From: an uncultured Eubacteriales bacterium | GTDB taxonomy: Bacteria > Bacillota > Clostridia > Oscillospirales > CAG-272 | Length of the DNA stretch: 64,000 nucleotides | NCBI GenBank assembly: GCA_934525675.1 | Contig: CAKSZH010000003.1 | Span: 62,001-126,000, forward strand | Direction: 5' to 3' | Part shown: positions 1-7,557 of the stretch, in pieces | Layout of the letters: each line of letters opens with the position of its first letter | Numbering within the stretch: the stretch's first letter is position 1 | Program-made: the position numbers and the translations under genes | The notes under the pieces: model-generated | Told to the model about the DNA's origin: nothing | What the model saw: only the letters and a program-made list of their open reading frames with translations | The model's database searches: none

Positions 1-197
1 TAAGCATTGTTCCGCACGTCGGTGACCTCCGCCGCGAGCTTTTCGATGGCACCCTGCAGGGCGGCAATGCGTTCCTCGTATTTCTTCCGGACTTCTGCCA
101 TTTCCCGTTTGCGGTTGTTCTCCTCGGTCTCAATCGCAAGCGAGAGTGCAAGGATTCTGCCGTTCAGCCGCTCAATCCGTTTTTTATACCCAAACAT
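1..197 (-). CDS. small coiled-coil phage protein (partial, C-terminus outside window)
   Basis: The first 65 codons of a leftward reading frame are visible; the rest lies beyond the window edge. The ATG overlaps the terminase TGA by one base and is preceded by GGGAGG at good spacing. The residues are charged and heptad-like (KKRIERLNGRI, then EENNRKREMAEVRKKYEERI), which suggests a coiled coil. Its position directly after the large terminase, where a portal gene often follows, makes it a small virion-assembly accessory protein by context only. Function not recognised. Confidence 0.6.
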   Translation of the reverse strand, partial: MFGYKKRIERLNGRILALSLAIETEENNRKREMAEVRKKYEERIAALQGAIEKLAAEVTDVRNNA

Positions 198-2059
198 CAA
201 AAATCCTCCCAGTCGATCATTACATTGCTCCCACTCTCACCCCCGTAACCGGAAACGTGGAAGCACTGGTCTATCGTATGGTCCTCTTCCGGCACGACGG
301 GAATCCACGTGTGCGTCCCCTGCGCGCTTGCGAAATGCGCGATTGCAAGCGCCATGACAAGATCGTCATGCGCTCCGGAGACCGCCTCCTGCCTGCCGTT
401 GTCCTTTTTGACAAAGGTCGTCATCTCGCGGAGGGTATCCGCATCCGACTCCAGAGCCGCGTCCCGCATCTTGCCGACCAGCTCCGCAAGGATGATCGGC
501 TTGGTTTTGGGTGTGGTGGAAAATCCGACCACCTGCTCCACCTCGTCAAAGGTCTTATCAACCCGCTCCCGCAAGTACATATTGGTGTAGCCGTACTTTT
601 GCGAGATCACCCGCACGGGGTGCCTTGAGTAGTTGATCTCGATTGCCACAAGCGCCGAATGATACCAGATGGCAAGCGCGAGCATCTGCTCCGCGTACTC
701 GTCCTCGTCGATCCGCTGCTTGCGGAGCGTCGCAGCCGTGCGCCCGGTCAGATTGTCGATGACCTTGCCGGTAAAATAGTCCTCGCCGCTCCCCGCGGTG
801 TCTCCGCCGACGGTGTACGGACACAGGGCGGTAACCGACCCGTGAGCGTCTGTCCTGACCCGCGGCTCCTCATGTATCCGGATGTATCCGTCCGGTCTCT
901 CGACAAATCTGACGCGCTCCATGTGCCATGCAAGACCCGCCACGGTCCCGTCCGACCCCATGATCGGCTCGGATACCCGGTCAAACTCCATCACGCCGAC
1001 CTTCGGCGGAGGCATGGACCCGATCTCGATCAGGCGGTTAGCAATCGCCTCGCGGTCAAAGATGCAGTCCCCGGAGGATACAAACGCCTCCTCCGGCGTG
1101 CAGGGATACTCCTGCCGGATGGTCTTTTTGTCAAGATACGACGCGTACTTGCGGGCGTACCAGGTAATCTGTTCCCGGTCAAGCCCGATCCCGCGCAGAT
1201 ACGCAATCCTGTCAGAGAGCCATGCGTCCGCAGAGTCAAGATAGCCGTACTCGGTCGACCTGTATTCTGCCGTCCTCCACCACGGGTAAAACAAATTGAC
1301 GCAAGACCCGGAGTCCCACAGGTCTTTTGCCTCGTTAAACCCGTTTGCAGTCGTCTCGTAGACGCGGAACGCGTCCGCCGTGATCGCCTCGCCGATGGAT
1401 TTTTGCAGGGAAGCGAGTGAACACTCGTAAAAAGCAGCCTCCGAAAAGTGTACGAAATTGAGCGTCCGCGACCGCCCGACCTGATCCGTCGCCGTCGAAA
1501 CCCGCCACGAAGAGTTGAGCCGGTCGAAAAACAGCTCGTTGACCGAGTTGAAACGGGTTGTCGGTTTAAGCTCCTCCGGAAGCCGCTCGAAGACCATCCG
1601 CGCCTTGTCGTTAAAGATCGCGCGGGCGTTGTCCCCGGTGTCGGCAAGCGTAAATCCGGAAAAGTTGCGCTGCGTAATCGCCGCGGCAAGCTGCATCGCC
1701 GTGATGAGCGAGGTAAACCCCTGCTGTCTGCCCTTGAGCACAAAAAACGGTTTGCCCGTCCCGTGCTCCTCGTATTGCCGGATAAAGTCCCTTTGCACCT
1801 CGTTGAGGACAAACGGCACCGTCTCCTTGTGCTTGTCAACAATGACAAACGCGACCTCAATCAAAAGATACGGCTTTGCTCTGATCTCCCTGACCAGAGC
1901 AGGGTCGGACAGAATACGGATTGCCGCCGCCCGGACAAGCTCCGCGTCATATGTAAGGTCGTGCCGCTCCTGCCAACGCTCCCGCCGCTTGGCAATCATG
2001 TCCGCAATGGTTACGGGTTGCTTTTGCGAGACCGCCTGTGATACCCCCATGAGCGTCAA
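197..2059 (-). CDS. phage terminase, large subunit
   Basis: This is the ATP-driven DNA-packaging motor with a C-terminal nuclease that cuts concatemeric phage DNA. The 620-residue length fits the family. A Walker A-like loop (LKGRQQGFTS, about residue 108) is followed by an ATPase core. The nuclease half shows an acidic GGDTAGSGEDYF motif (about residue 418) and a late AHDDLVMALA motif, both typical of RNase H-like terminase nucleases. The first in-frame start is a TTG at 2059 close behind GAGG; an ATG at 2050 is the alternative and lies 13 bases from the same GAGG. It overlaps the small-subunit gene by 4 bases, the usual small-then-large order. Confidence 0.93.
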   Translation of the reverse strand: MTLMGVSQAVSQKQPVTIADMIAKRRERWQERHDLTYDAELVRAAAIRILSDPALVREIRAKPYLLIEVAFVIVDKHKETVPFVLNEVQRDFIRQYEEHGTGKPFFVLKGRQQGFTSLITAMQLAAAITQRNFSGFTLADTGDNARAIFNDKARMVFERLPEELKPTTRFNSVNELFFDRLNSSWRVSTATDQVGRSRTLNFVHFSEAAFYECSLASLQKSIGEAITADAFRVYETTANGFNEAKDLWDSGSCVNLFYPWWRTAEYRSTEYGYLDSADAWLSDRIAYLRGIGLDREQITWYARKYASYLDKKTIRQEYPCTPEEAFVSSGDCIFDREAIANRLIEIGSMPPPKVGVMEFDRVSEPIMGSDGTVAGLAWHMERVRFVERPDGYIRIHEEPRVRTDAHGSVTALCPYTVGGDTAGSGEDYFTGKVIDNLTGRTAATLRKQRIDEDEYAEQMLALAIWYHSALVAIEINYSRHPVRVISQKYGYTNMYLRERVDKTFDEVEQVVGFSTTPKTKPIILAELVGKMRDAALESDADTLREMTTFVKKDNGRQEAVSGAHDDLVMALAIAHFASAQGTHTWIPVVPEEDHTIDQCFHVSGYGGESGSNVMIDWEDF

Positions 2060-2592
2060 TAATCCTCAAACTTTTTGACCGTCAGACTGCCGCCGACGAT
2101 CTCGGTTGCGTCCTTTGAGGCGAGCGCCTGCTTGTCGTAGAGCGTGCCGAGAGCCGTGGACAGCTTTGCAATATCGTCCACGCGGATGGTTGCCATCTTG
2201 CGCTTGAGCTCGCGCCGCTCGTCCTGCGACAGGTCATCGTCGTCAAGTTCTTCGACCTCTTCGACGATCTTGTCAAGTTGTTCCTCGTGATCAAGCGCCC
2301 GCTTGAGTCGCTTATCCATCACGGCGTGTGCCGTCATAATTGTGTCCCAGGCTTTGAGCGCAAACTCTTCTTTCCGCGCCTGCCGCGCCTCGGACAACAC
2401 CTCCGGGGACTGATCGCGCAGCTTGCGCCTCCAGTAATACACGACCTGTTCCGTAAGCATGGGGTACTCATCGTGCAGCGCCCGCGCGACCTCTGCCGGA
2501 GTCATGCCGTTCTTCAGCATTTCCTCCGCCTGGATGCGGCATTTATCCGGGTATTTCCCGCTTTTCACGCCGCCGCCCTTATCAGACACCAC
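2056..2592 (-). CDS. phage terminase, small subunit
   Basis: A 178-residue protein with an N-terminal helix-turn-helix-like segment (MTPAEVARALHDEYPMLTEQVVYYWRR) that fits DNA recognition at the packaging site, then a highly acidic and basic helical stretch (EEVEELDDDDLSQDERRELKRK) as in oligomerising small terminases. The start is a GTG preceded by GGGGGTG; a second in-frame GTG follows at once. Position directly before the large subunit with a 4-base overlap supports the call. The sequence alone would only say DNA-binding phage protein. Confidence 0.75.
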   Translation of the reverse strand: MVSDKGGGVKSGKYPDKCRIQAEEMLKNGMTPAEVARALHDEYPMLTEQVVYYWRRKLRDQSPEVLSEARQARKEEFALKAWDTIMTAHAVMDKRLKRALDHEEQLDKIVEEVEELDDDDLSQDERRELKRKMATIRVDDIAKLSTALGTLYDKQALASKDATEIVGGSLTVKKFEDY

Positions 2593-2660
2593 AATATCAC
2601 CCCCTATAATCCGATTGTATCAGATCGGAAGTGCCCAATGTCACACCCATGTAGACACAT
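2593..2660 (-). promoter_or_regulatory. possible late promoter before the terminase genes
   Basis: On the minus strand a TACAAT (reading toward 2600) has a TGACAT about 18 bases upstream. The match is only fair, but a promoter is expected here because an intrinsic terminator at 2710-2730 would stop transcription from the early genes before the terminase pair. Confidence 0.3.
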
Positions 2661-2709
2661 TTTTCATAAAAATTTTTTTATTTTGTATCCCGCATCGCAA
2701 AAGAAAAAT

Positions 2710-2730
2710 CCCGGCACATTCCGTGCCGGG
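2710..2730 (-). terminator. intrinsic terminator between early and packaging genes
   Basis: CCCGGCAC and GTGCCGGG form an 8-bp GC-rich stem with a 5-base loop. On the minus strand it is followed by a T run. It lies just past the stop of the DUF1064 gene and separates the replication/modification module from the terminase module. Confidence 0.85.
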
Positions 2731-2736
2731 TTCTTT

Positions 2737-3105
2737 TCATACCTCTCTGACCTTGATTCCGTGTACCCAGAGCATGAGCTTTCGCTTGATAACAAAGTCC
2801 TTTGTCCGTACCCCTTTGGAGTCTTCGACGACCTCGTTTCCGTTTTTGTCCCGGTATACAAAGTCCGCAACGTAGTCGACCTCCCGCTCCAGGAGGTGTC
2901 CCTGTATCTTGCCCCCACGCTTGCCGACGCGATCCGGTTCACGCTGGATTGGGATCAGTATGTACTTGACCTGTCGGCGGAGATCGGAGATCAGACCGGC
3001 GCGGAGCATCAGGTTCAACTCTTTCCAACGACGCGCCTCTCGTTTGGAGTCAAACAGGATTCCGTCTGGAGAGAGCGTCTTTTTTGCACGGTATTTTGTC
3101 GTCAT
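2737..3105 (-). CDS. DUF1064 family phage protein (nuclease-like)
   Basis: The 122 residues match the DUF1064 pattern common in phages of Firmicutes: YRAKKTLSPDGILFDSKREARRW at the N-terminus, then LRRQVKYILIP, and a conserved VDYVADFVYRDKNGNEVVEDSKG with the D/E-D-K arrangement of restriction-endonuclease-like folds. Such proteins are often described as Holliday-junction-resolvase-like or VRR-type nucleases, but a direct role is unproven. It overlaps the upstream gene by 4 bases and is the last gene before the terminator at 2710. Confidence 0.85.
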   Translation of the reverse strand: MTTKYRAKKTLSPDGILFDSKREARRWKELNLMLRAGLISDLRRQVKYILIPIQREPDRVGKRGGKIQGHLLEREVDYVADFVYRDKNGNEVVEDSKGVRTKDFVIKRKLMLWVHGIKVREV

Positions 3106-3356
3106 CTTGCCTCCTCCTGCTCCTCAAGAGCATATCTGCGTAGCACAACCTGTGCAATCGGACAGAGCTTGTACCCCTGTACACAAGCGCAAAACTCATT
3201 CGTATGCGCACCAAAATCCTTGCGCGACCGAAAGGATAGTATCGTCGTGCTGCTCTCCACGATTCCCTCGCAGCGAATGCGGAAGAACCGTTTTCCGTCT
3301 GTCTCGTACGACCGATAGAACGGGCAAACCGCGTTTGCGTCCGAAAAATTACTCAT
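3102..3356 (-). CDS. hypothetical phage protein, cysteine-rich
   Basis: An 84-residue protein with four cysteines (VCPFYRSYETDG near the start; IRCEG; FCACVQGYKLCP in the middle) that could bind a metal. Similar small Cys-containing proteins are common in the early regions of Firmicutes prophages. It overlaps both neighbours by 4 bases, so it is translated with them. No function recognised. Confidence 0.7.
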   Translation of the reverse strand: MSNFSDANAVCPFYRSYETDGKRFFRIRCEGIVESSTTILSFRSRKDFGAHTNEFCACVQGYKLCPIAQVVLRRYALEEQEEAR

Positions 3357-3562
3357 CGTGATTCCTCCTTTGCGGCAAATTTTTCTTTAAGGCATTCCTC
3401 GCAGATTTCCTCTCCGTCGACCAGATAATACTCCTCATCATCGGAGATTTCGCACCTGCATACATCGCAGTACCGGATCTCGATCCGCCGGACAGGGCAG
3501 GAGTGACCGAGACATCCGGACCCGTCCGGACAACCGACACAGCCGTTTTCAACCCTTATCAT
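3353..3562 (-). CDS. small zinc-ribbon-like phage protein
   Basis: A 69-residue protein with many cysteines: CVGCPDGSGCLGHSC at the N-terminus, then CDVCRCEI, and CEECLKEKF near the end. CxxC pairs like these suggest one or two bound zinc ions. GGAGGCGG lies ahead of the ATG, and the start codon sits inside the end of the upstream 36-codon frame, so translation is probably coupled. Function unknown. Confidence 0.7.
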   Translation of the reverse strand: MIRVENGCVGCPDGSGCLGHSCPVRRIEIRYCDVCRCEISDDEEYYLVDGEEICEECLKEKFAAKEESR

Positions 3563-3659
3563 TCCGACCGCCTCCGATCGATATAAGCATCATCCCAACG
3601 ACGATCCCGGTCACCAGACCGACGACGTACAGAAACAATATCAACAGCCAGTTCATCAT
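3549..3659 (-). CDS. 36-residue single-span membrane peptide
   Basis: A reading frame of 36 codons that encodes MMNWLLILFLYVVGLV, TGIVVGMMLISIGGG and a short polar tail. This is one continuous hydrophobic span, so an inner-membrane peptide. Its ATG overlaps the TGA of the upstream replication gene (ATGA), GAGAGGAA lies ahead of it, and its end overlaps the next gene by 14 bases. The tight nesting in a fully overlapping operon is the main evidence that it is real. It could be a small accessory or exclusion peptide; function unknown. Confidence 0.6.
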   Translation of the reverse strand: MMNWLLILFLYVVGLVTGIVVGMMLISIGGGRNDKG

Positions 3660-4522
3660 TTCTGATTCCTCTCTTTCCCTCCAAGGTGCCTGTCCGTCAT
3701 TTGCAGACAGGCGTTTTTCATCATTTCCTCTCCGTAGCTTGCCTTCACAGCGGCATGCCAGAATTCATCGCAATCATTACCCACCCGGCGGGGAAGTGCA
3801 GAAACACCGTTTTCTCTCCGCTTCATCGCCTGACTTTCCCTCAGAAGTCTGTCTGCCTTGTGATCCTGGTGATACCAGTTCAGTATTGCAATGTAGTGGT
3901 CCGGATAGGAATATCCTTTTTCAAACATCTTCTCGGAAAACTTGTCGATAAACGCATCGATCCCCGGAATGTTCGCTTTCAGATCGGCGTACTGTTCATC
4001 CGTAAGAATCACATTCTGACGGATTCCTCTCGCGCACGTAGAGAGAGTATTTACTTTCCTTTCCTTTCCTTTACTCTGTTCGAAAATGTCAGCATTTTCG
4101 GGTAAAATGTCAGCATTTTTCCCGGAATTGTCGGCATCGTTCTTTTTTTGAGCATAGGGAACCAAGAGGTACCTCGGATCAACACTGACATTTTTACGGC
4201 GGCTAACTGCCTCGAAGAAACGTTTCTGTATTCCGGAGGAAGTCAGGATCGCGTACTTTTCATATAATGTCTCGTTGAAGATACCCCTTTTGATTGCCGC
4301 GGACGCTATTTCCGAAACGACATTACCACCCAGACCAATCTTCTTGGCGAACAATAATGCAACCTCGCTTGTCCATTCGCAGTAGTAACCTTGTCCCCCG
4401 TAAATGCGTTGGAGGAGCTTAACAACTACCGAAAATCCCGTAAGCCCGAATTCCGCTTCAATCAGTTCCCATTTCTCATCAAGAGCGATGTCGAGCGGGA
4501 AGAAATCCAACCCACTCTTCAT
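3656..4522 (-). CDS. Lin1244/Lin1753-type phage replication protein (DUF4373)
   Basis: A 288-residue protein whose N-terminal 95 residues (GLDFFPLDIALDEKWELIE, then LTGFSVVVKLLQRIYGGQGYY, then SEIASAAIKRGIF) match the Lin1244/Lin1753-like N-terminal domain of phage replication-initiation proteins, a winged-helix-like fold. A polar linker follows, containing a short repeat (NADILPENADIF), then a C-terminal region with LNWYHQDHK. It lies next to recT and the exonuclease gene, as expected for a replication/recombination module. It probably loads or assists the replisome on phage DNA (inference). Confidence 0.8.
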   Translation of the reverse strand: MKSGLDFFPLDIALDEKWELIEAEFGLTGFSVVVKLLQRIYGGQGYYCEWTSEVALLFAKKIGLGGNVVSEIASAAIKRGIFNETLYEKYAILTSSGIQKRFFEAVSRRKNVSVDPRYLLVPYAQKKNDADNSGKNADILPENADIFEQSKGKERKVNTLSTCARGIRQNVILTDEQYADLKANIPGIDAFIDKFSEKMFEKGYSYPDHYIAILNWYHQDHKADRLLRESQAMKRRENGVSALPRRVGNDCDEFWHAAVKASYGEEMMKNACLQMTDRHLGGKERNQK

Positions 4523-4536
4523 ATCGCCCTCCCTCG

Positions 4537-5382
4537 TCAGACCGTTCCGTAATCCGGGTCTGTACCTGCGTCGGTATTGCCGGCTGTAACAGCATCAACG
4601 CTCCCGGCATCTTCCGTCTCGCTGAATTCCGCCTCGACGACGGCATTCGGTACGGAATACATATCCTCGGAAATCTCGGTCTTGACCCCGCCGTCCTGCA
4701 CGACCGCCCGGACGAAATCGGACTTCAGCGGCGCGTATTTCAGCACTTTCTTGAGGACGGTCTTCTTCGCCATCTCCTCAAAATTGGTCTTCCACGGGGA
4801 AAACGACGAGCTGTATGCTTTGGAATACTTCTCGGCATGACGGCGGACATCGTCCATGGACATGACTTCGAACCCGTATCCGCCGGATTTGGTGCGGAAC
4901 AGTGCGTAGACCTTGACGGGGTTTCCACGGTCGCTTGCGGCGGGCTTGTGTACGAGTTTCGGTGTAAGACCGTACTCACAGTCAAATTCGTCGTGCTCGT
5001 ATACAACGTGCGCCTGAACAACCTCAACCTCTCCGGAGCGGTACGCAAGGTCGATGAGACCCTTGTACCCGATCTGGAACTGCACCTCCATCACCCCGTG
5101 ATTTTTGAACGGGAGCAGGTAAGCCTGTCCGAGAGGCGTGTTCGGTTCAAGTCCGAGTTGCGCCGCAGACATCATCGCCCCAAGGAAGGACTGCGGCGTG
5201 CATTTGGCGAGAAGGGGAGTGGTAGAAAGCGCGGAAAGCACCATGCGCGTGAATCGTTCCGGCGTGATGACGGACGGAAGTGCCTTCTTGATCTCTCCGT
5301 CCATTGCCTTGATGTACTGCTGCATGGATTTCTTTTCGGTCTGCTGTGCCTGTACGGCTACCTGATTCTGAATGCTTGTCAT
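4537..5382 (-). CDS. recT: RecT family single-strand annealing protein
   Basis: The 281 residues fit RecT, which coats single strands made by the partner exonuclease and anneals homologous DNA. Typical stretches are visible: ALPSVITPERFTRMVLSAL, then SFLGAMMSAAQLGLEPNTPLGQAYLLPF, and the conserved QIGYKGLIDLAYRSGEV and FKTNFEEMAKKTVLKKVLKY-type segment (here SSFSPWKTNFEEMAKKT). The acidic C-terminal tail (about 40 residues) is usual. It sits 28 bases after the YqaJ exonuclease gene, forming the standard exonuclease-annealase pair. Confidence 0.97.
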   Translation of the reverse strand: MTSIQNQVAVQAQQTEKKSMQQYIKAMDGEIKKALPSVITPERFTRMVLSALSTTPLLAKCTPQSFLGAMMSAAQLGLEPNTPLGQAYLLPFKNHGVMEVQFQIGYKGLIDLAYRSGEVEVVQAHVVYEHDEFDCEYGLTPKLVHKPAASDRGNPVKVYALFRTKSGGYGFEVMSMDDVRRHAEKYSKAYSSSFSPWKTNFEEMAKKTVLKKVLKYAPLKSDFVRAVVQDGGVKTEISEDMYSVPNAVVEAEFSETEDAGSVDAVTAGNTDAGTDPDYGTV

Positions 5383-5410
5383 GTTTGTATCTCCTTATGT
5401 TTTTGATTTT

Positions 5411-6352
5411 TTACTGTTCTCTTGAATTTACGGCTCTGACCTTGAACGCCCTTGTCCGGATTGTTTGCCAGTAAGGATCGAGATCAATGTCCGGATGATC
5501 CGCAATGAATTTCTTTGCGTCAAACGCAAGGCGGACGGACTGCTTCCACGTTACGCTATAACGGTCGCTCTCGCCCTTCGGCGCATCCTCCATGTAACAC
5601 TTGATGCGGTTGGCTTTTTCCTCCCGGAGTGTCTCCAACTGCTTGATCTGATTACCGTAGGAAAGGAACGCGTCAAGGTCGTCGTCATATGGATGCAGAT
5701 CAACGCACCCGTCCCCGGAGGATTCCGGAAACATCGCCGCAACTGCCTCGGATGTGGGGGAAAACCCGTCTGTCGGTGGTTCTGTTCCGGTCTCCACGTA
5801 CCGGAAGAATGTCCTCTCCGCGTCCATCAGAGCCTTGATTTCTGCTTCATCGCGTTCAAGCGTGTAAACCTTGAAATCCCGGCAGTTTATGAGAACCGCC
5901 AGATATGCCCGCTCGAAACCGGTCACTGCGAGGTAGTGAACCATCTGACAGTACCATGTTTCGGGGTACTCTCCGCCGCGTACCCGGCGCATGACGGGGA
6001 TCGAATTGGTTGTCTTGATCTCAAGCAGCGCACGTTCTCCGACCACCTTGCGGTCAATGTCCGCGCAGGCAAACGGGTATTCGTCGTTGACAATGACCCG
6101 ATTCTTTTTCTGCACCTTCTTTCCGGTTTCCTCGCAGAACAGGTCCGCAACAAGGTCTTCCAGATGTGCCCCGACTCTCGTCGTGATGTTCCCCTCAAAC
6201 GGGGGTACTTTCCCGGTCTTTTCCGCCCACAAAGCAAACGGAGTACGGAACGGGTTCATCCCGACCACCGCCCCTGCATCGGACCCGCCGATATACCCTC
6301 CGCGGATCTTCAGCCATTCCTCCCGGTTCTCATAAGCGATTTCCCTGATCAT
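5411..6352 (-). CDS. YqaJ-family viral recombinase / lambda-type exonuclease
   Basis: A 313-residue nuclease of the PD-(D/E)XK superfamily. The signature GGSDAGAVVGMNPF lies at residues 22-35, and the catalytic D...EIKTT motif is seen in ACADIDRKVVG followed by ALLEIKTTNS. It degrades 5' strands of double-stranded ends to feed RecT. GGAGAG precedes the ATG. Directly followed by recT in the same operon. Confidence 0.94.
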   Translation of the reverse strand: MIREIAYENREEWLKIRGGYIGGSDAGAVVGMNPFRTPFALWAEKTGKVPPFEGNITTRVGAHLEDLVADLFCEETGKKVQKKNRVIVNDEYPFACADIDRKVVGERALLEIKTTNSIPVMRRVRGGEYPETWYCQMVHYLAVTGFERAYLAVLINCRDFKVYTLERDEAEIKALMDAERTFFRYVETGTEPPTDGFSPTSEAVAAMFPESSGDGCVDLHPYDDDLDAFLSYGNQIKQLETLREEKANRIKCYMEDAPKGESDRYSVTWKQSVRLAFDAKKFIADHPDIDLDPYWQTIRTRAFKVRAVNSREQ

Positions 6353-6364
6353 TTTATCTCTCCT

Positions 6365-6904
6365 TTATTTGCAGAAATACGGTTTGAATATACCTATGAA
6401 TCTGTTCCATGTGTCCTTTATTAGCTGTGCCCATCGTTTTTTAAGCGGCACATATGACGGCGGAGAGAATATGTCTTCGCAATCCCACCTTAGCCGCATC
6501 ATTTCATCAAACTCACAAAACCGATCCGAATCAATCGGCTCTCCAAAGGCATTACCATAACGGTCTTTGTGGAACACTGCATAGTGGTTAAGAATGTGTT
6601 CTTTGAACAAAGCATTAAACTGTTGCTCCTGAATGTAACGCTTTTCCTGCCATTCTCCAAAATCGTCGTATTCGTGCGCACGCAAGTATTCGGATTTCTT
6701 TCTCTTGCCCCATCCGAGAACAAAGCGAATTGGAGGAATCAGGCGGCAAGTGTCCCGCAAATCTCCGAAAATGTAGCATCCGGCATCGTCGTAGTCGTCG
6801 CATCCCGGCATATATTCGCCGCCCCAGCAAAACGGGCATTTATCGCAATGGTACTCGCCCTTTATGTACCATTCGACGGCTTTGCTTTTCTTCTTTTTCT
6901 TCAT
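6365..6904 (-). CDS. hypothetical phage protein with cysteine cluster
   Basis: A 179-residue protein beginning with a lysine run (MKKKKKSK). A Cys-rich N-terminal part (YHCDKCPFCWGGEYMPGCDDYDDAGCYIFGD, described here as two CxxC-like pairs) probably binds zinc. The rest is charged and aromatic with no family I recognise. The ATG overlaps the stop of the ASCH gene (ATGA). A longer frame begins 24 bases upstream but lacks the coupling. Confidence 0.6.
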   Translation of the reverse strand: MKKKKKSKAVEWYIKGEYHCDKCPFCWGGEYMPGCDDYDDAGCYIFGDLRDTCRLIPPIRFVLGWGKRKKSEYLRAHEYDDFGEWQEKRYIQEQQFNALFKEHILNHYAVFHKDRYGNAFGEPIDSDRFCEFDEMMRLRWDCEDIFSPPSYVPLKKRWAQLIKDTWNRFIGIFKPYFCK

Positions 6905-7557
6905 GGCAATTCCTCCACATAGCACCACGACTGCGGGGGGCGGGTTAGCACTTTCCTTTTACATCCGCCAAAGCACCAATCATCTTTTTTCTTGCAATAA
7001 AAGCCGTTTTTTATATACCCCGTATCCGTAAAGGCGTAATAGCTTTGCTTGCGGTTTTCACATTGTCGAATTGCTTCTTTGTCTGCTGTGAAAAACTCGC
7101 TCAATTCCCGCGGCTTATCGTAGATTTTGAGGTCGGAGATGTGCCAACCATAACCACCGCGATCGTTTCCTATATAATTTGCAATGTCTTCATAAGGAAC
7201 ACAAGACTTTTCCATACGGTGAAACATATAGTCTTGTATAGTTCCGTTCTCGAACACTCTTATAGGGAATATTTCGTCGCACACAAACTCGCCGATTACT
7301 TGTCCATTACCAATCCTATGGGCGGCAGGATTTTCTTCAAGGTTGGCGCATACAGCCGCCAGCCCTCCGTATTCCGTTCTGCGTTGTTCGTTTAGAATCC
7401 ATAATCTATCGGTGTCTTTTGCATCTTTCGTGCAGTAAATATAGCACTTAAACGGCGTTTCAATCTTCGTGCGCGTCTTTCGCACCTCTATCGTCTTCTC
7501 TCCGTTCGCTATGAGCTCACACCACCTCGGGCGGATGCTGATAAGTACAGATTTCAC
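6901..7557 (-). CDS. ASCH-domain phage protein
   Basis: The N-terminal 100 residues fit the ASCH/PUA-like fold: SVLISIRPRWCELIANGEKTIEVRK is the classic opening, followed by CYIYCTK and GQVIGEFVCDEIF. ASCH domains bind nucleic acid or modified bases. The C-terminal 100 residues add a HISDLKIYDKPRELSEF segment, which is the usual end of these phage proteins, and a Cys-containing tail. The start is a GTG at 7557 with GGAGAAG before it and a GTGA overlap with the methyltransferase stop. Coupling to a methyltransferase gene suggests a link to DNA modification, but this is inference. Confidence 0.8.
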   Translation of the reverse strand: MKSVLISIRPRWCELIANGEKTIEVRKTRTKIETPFKCYIYCTKDAKDTDRLWILNEQRRTEYGGLAAVCANLEENPAAHRIGNGQVIGEFVCDEIFPIRVFENGTIQDYMFHRMEKSCVPYEDIANYIGNDRGGYGWHISDLKIYDKPRELSEFFTADKEAIRQCENRKQSYYAFTDTGYIKNGFYCKKKDDWCFGGCKRKVLTRPPQSWCYVEELP

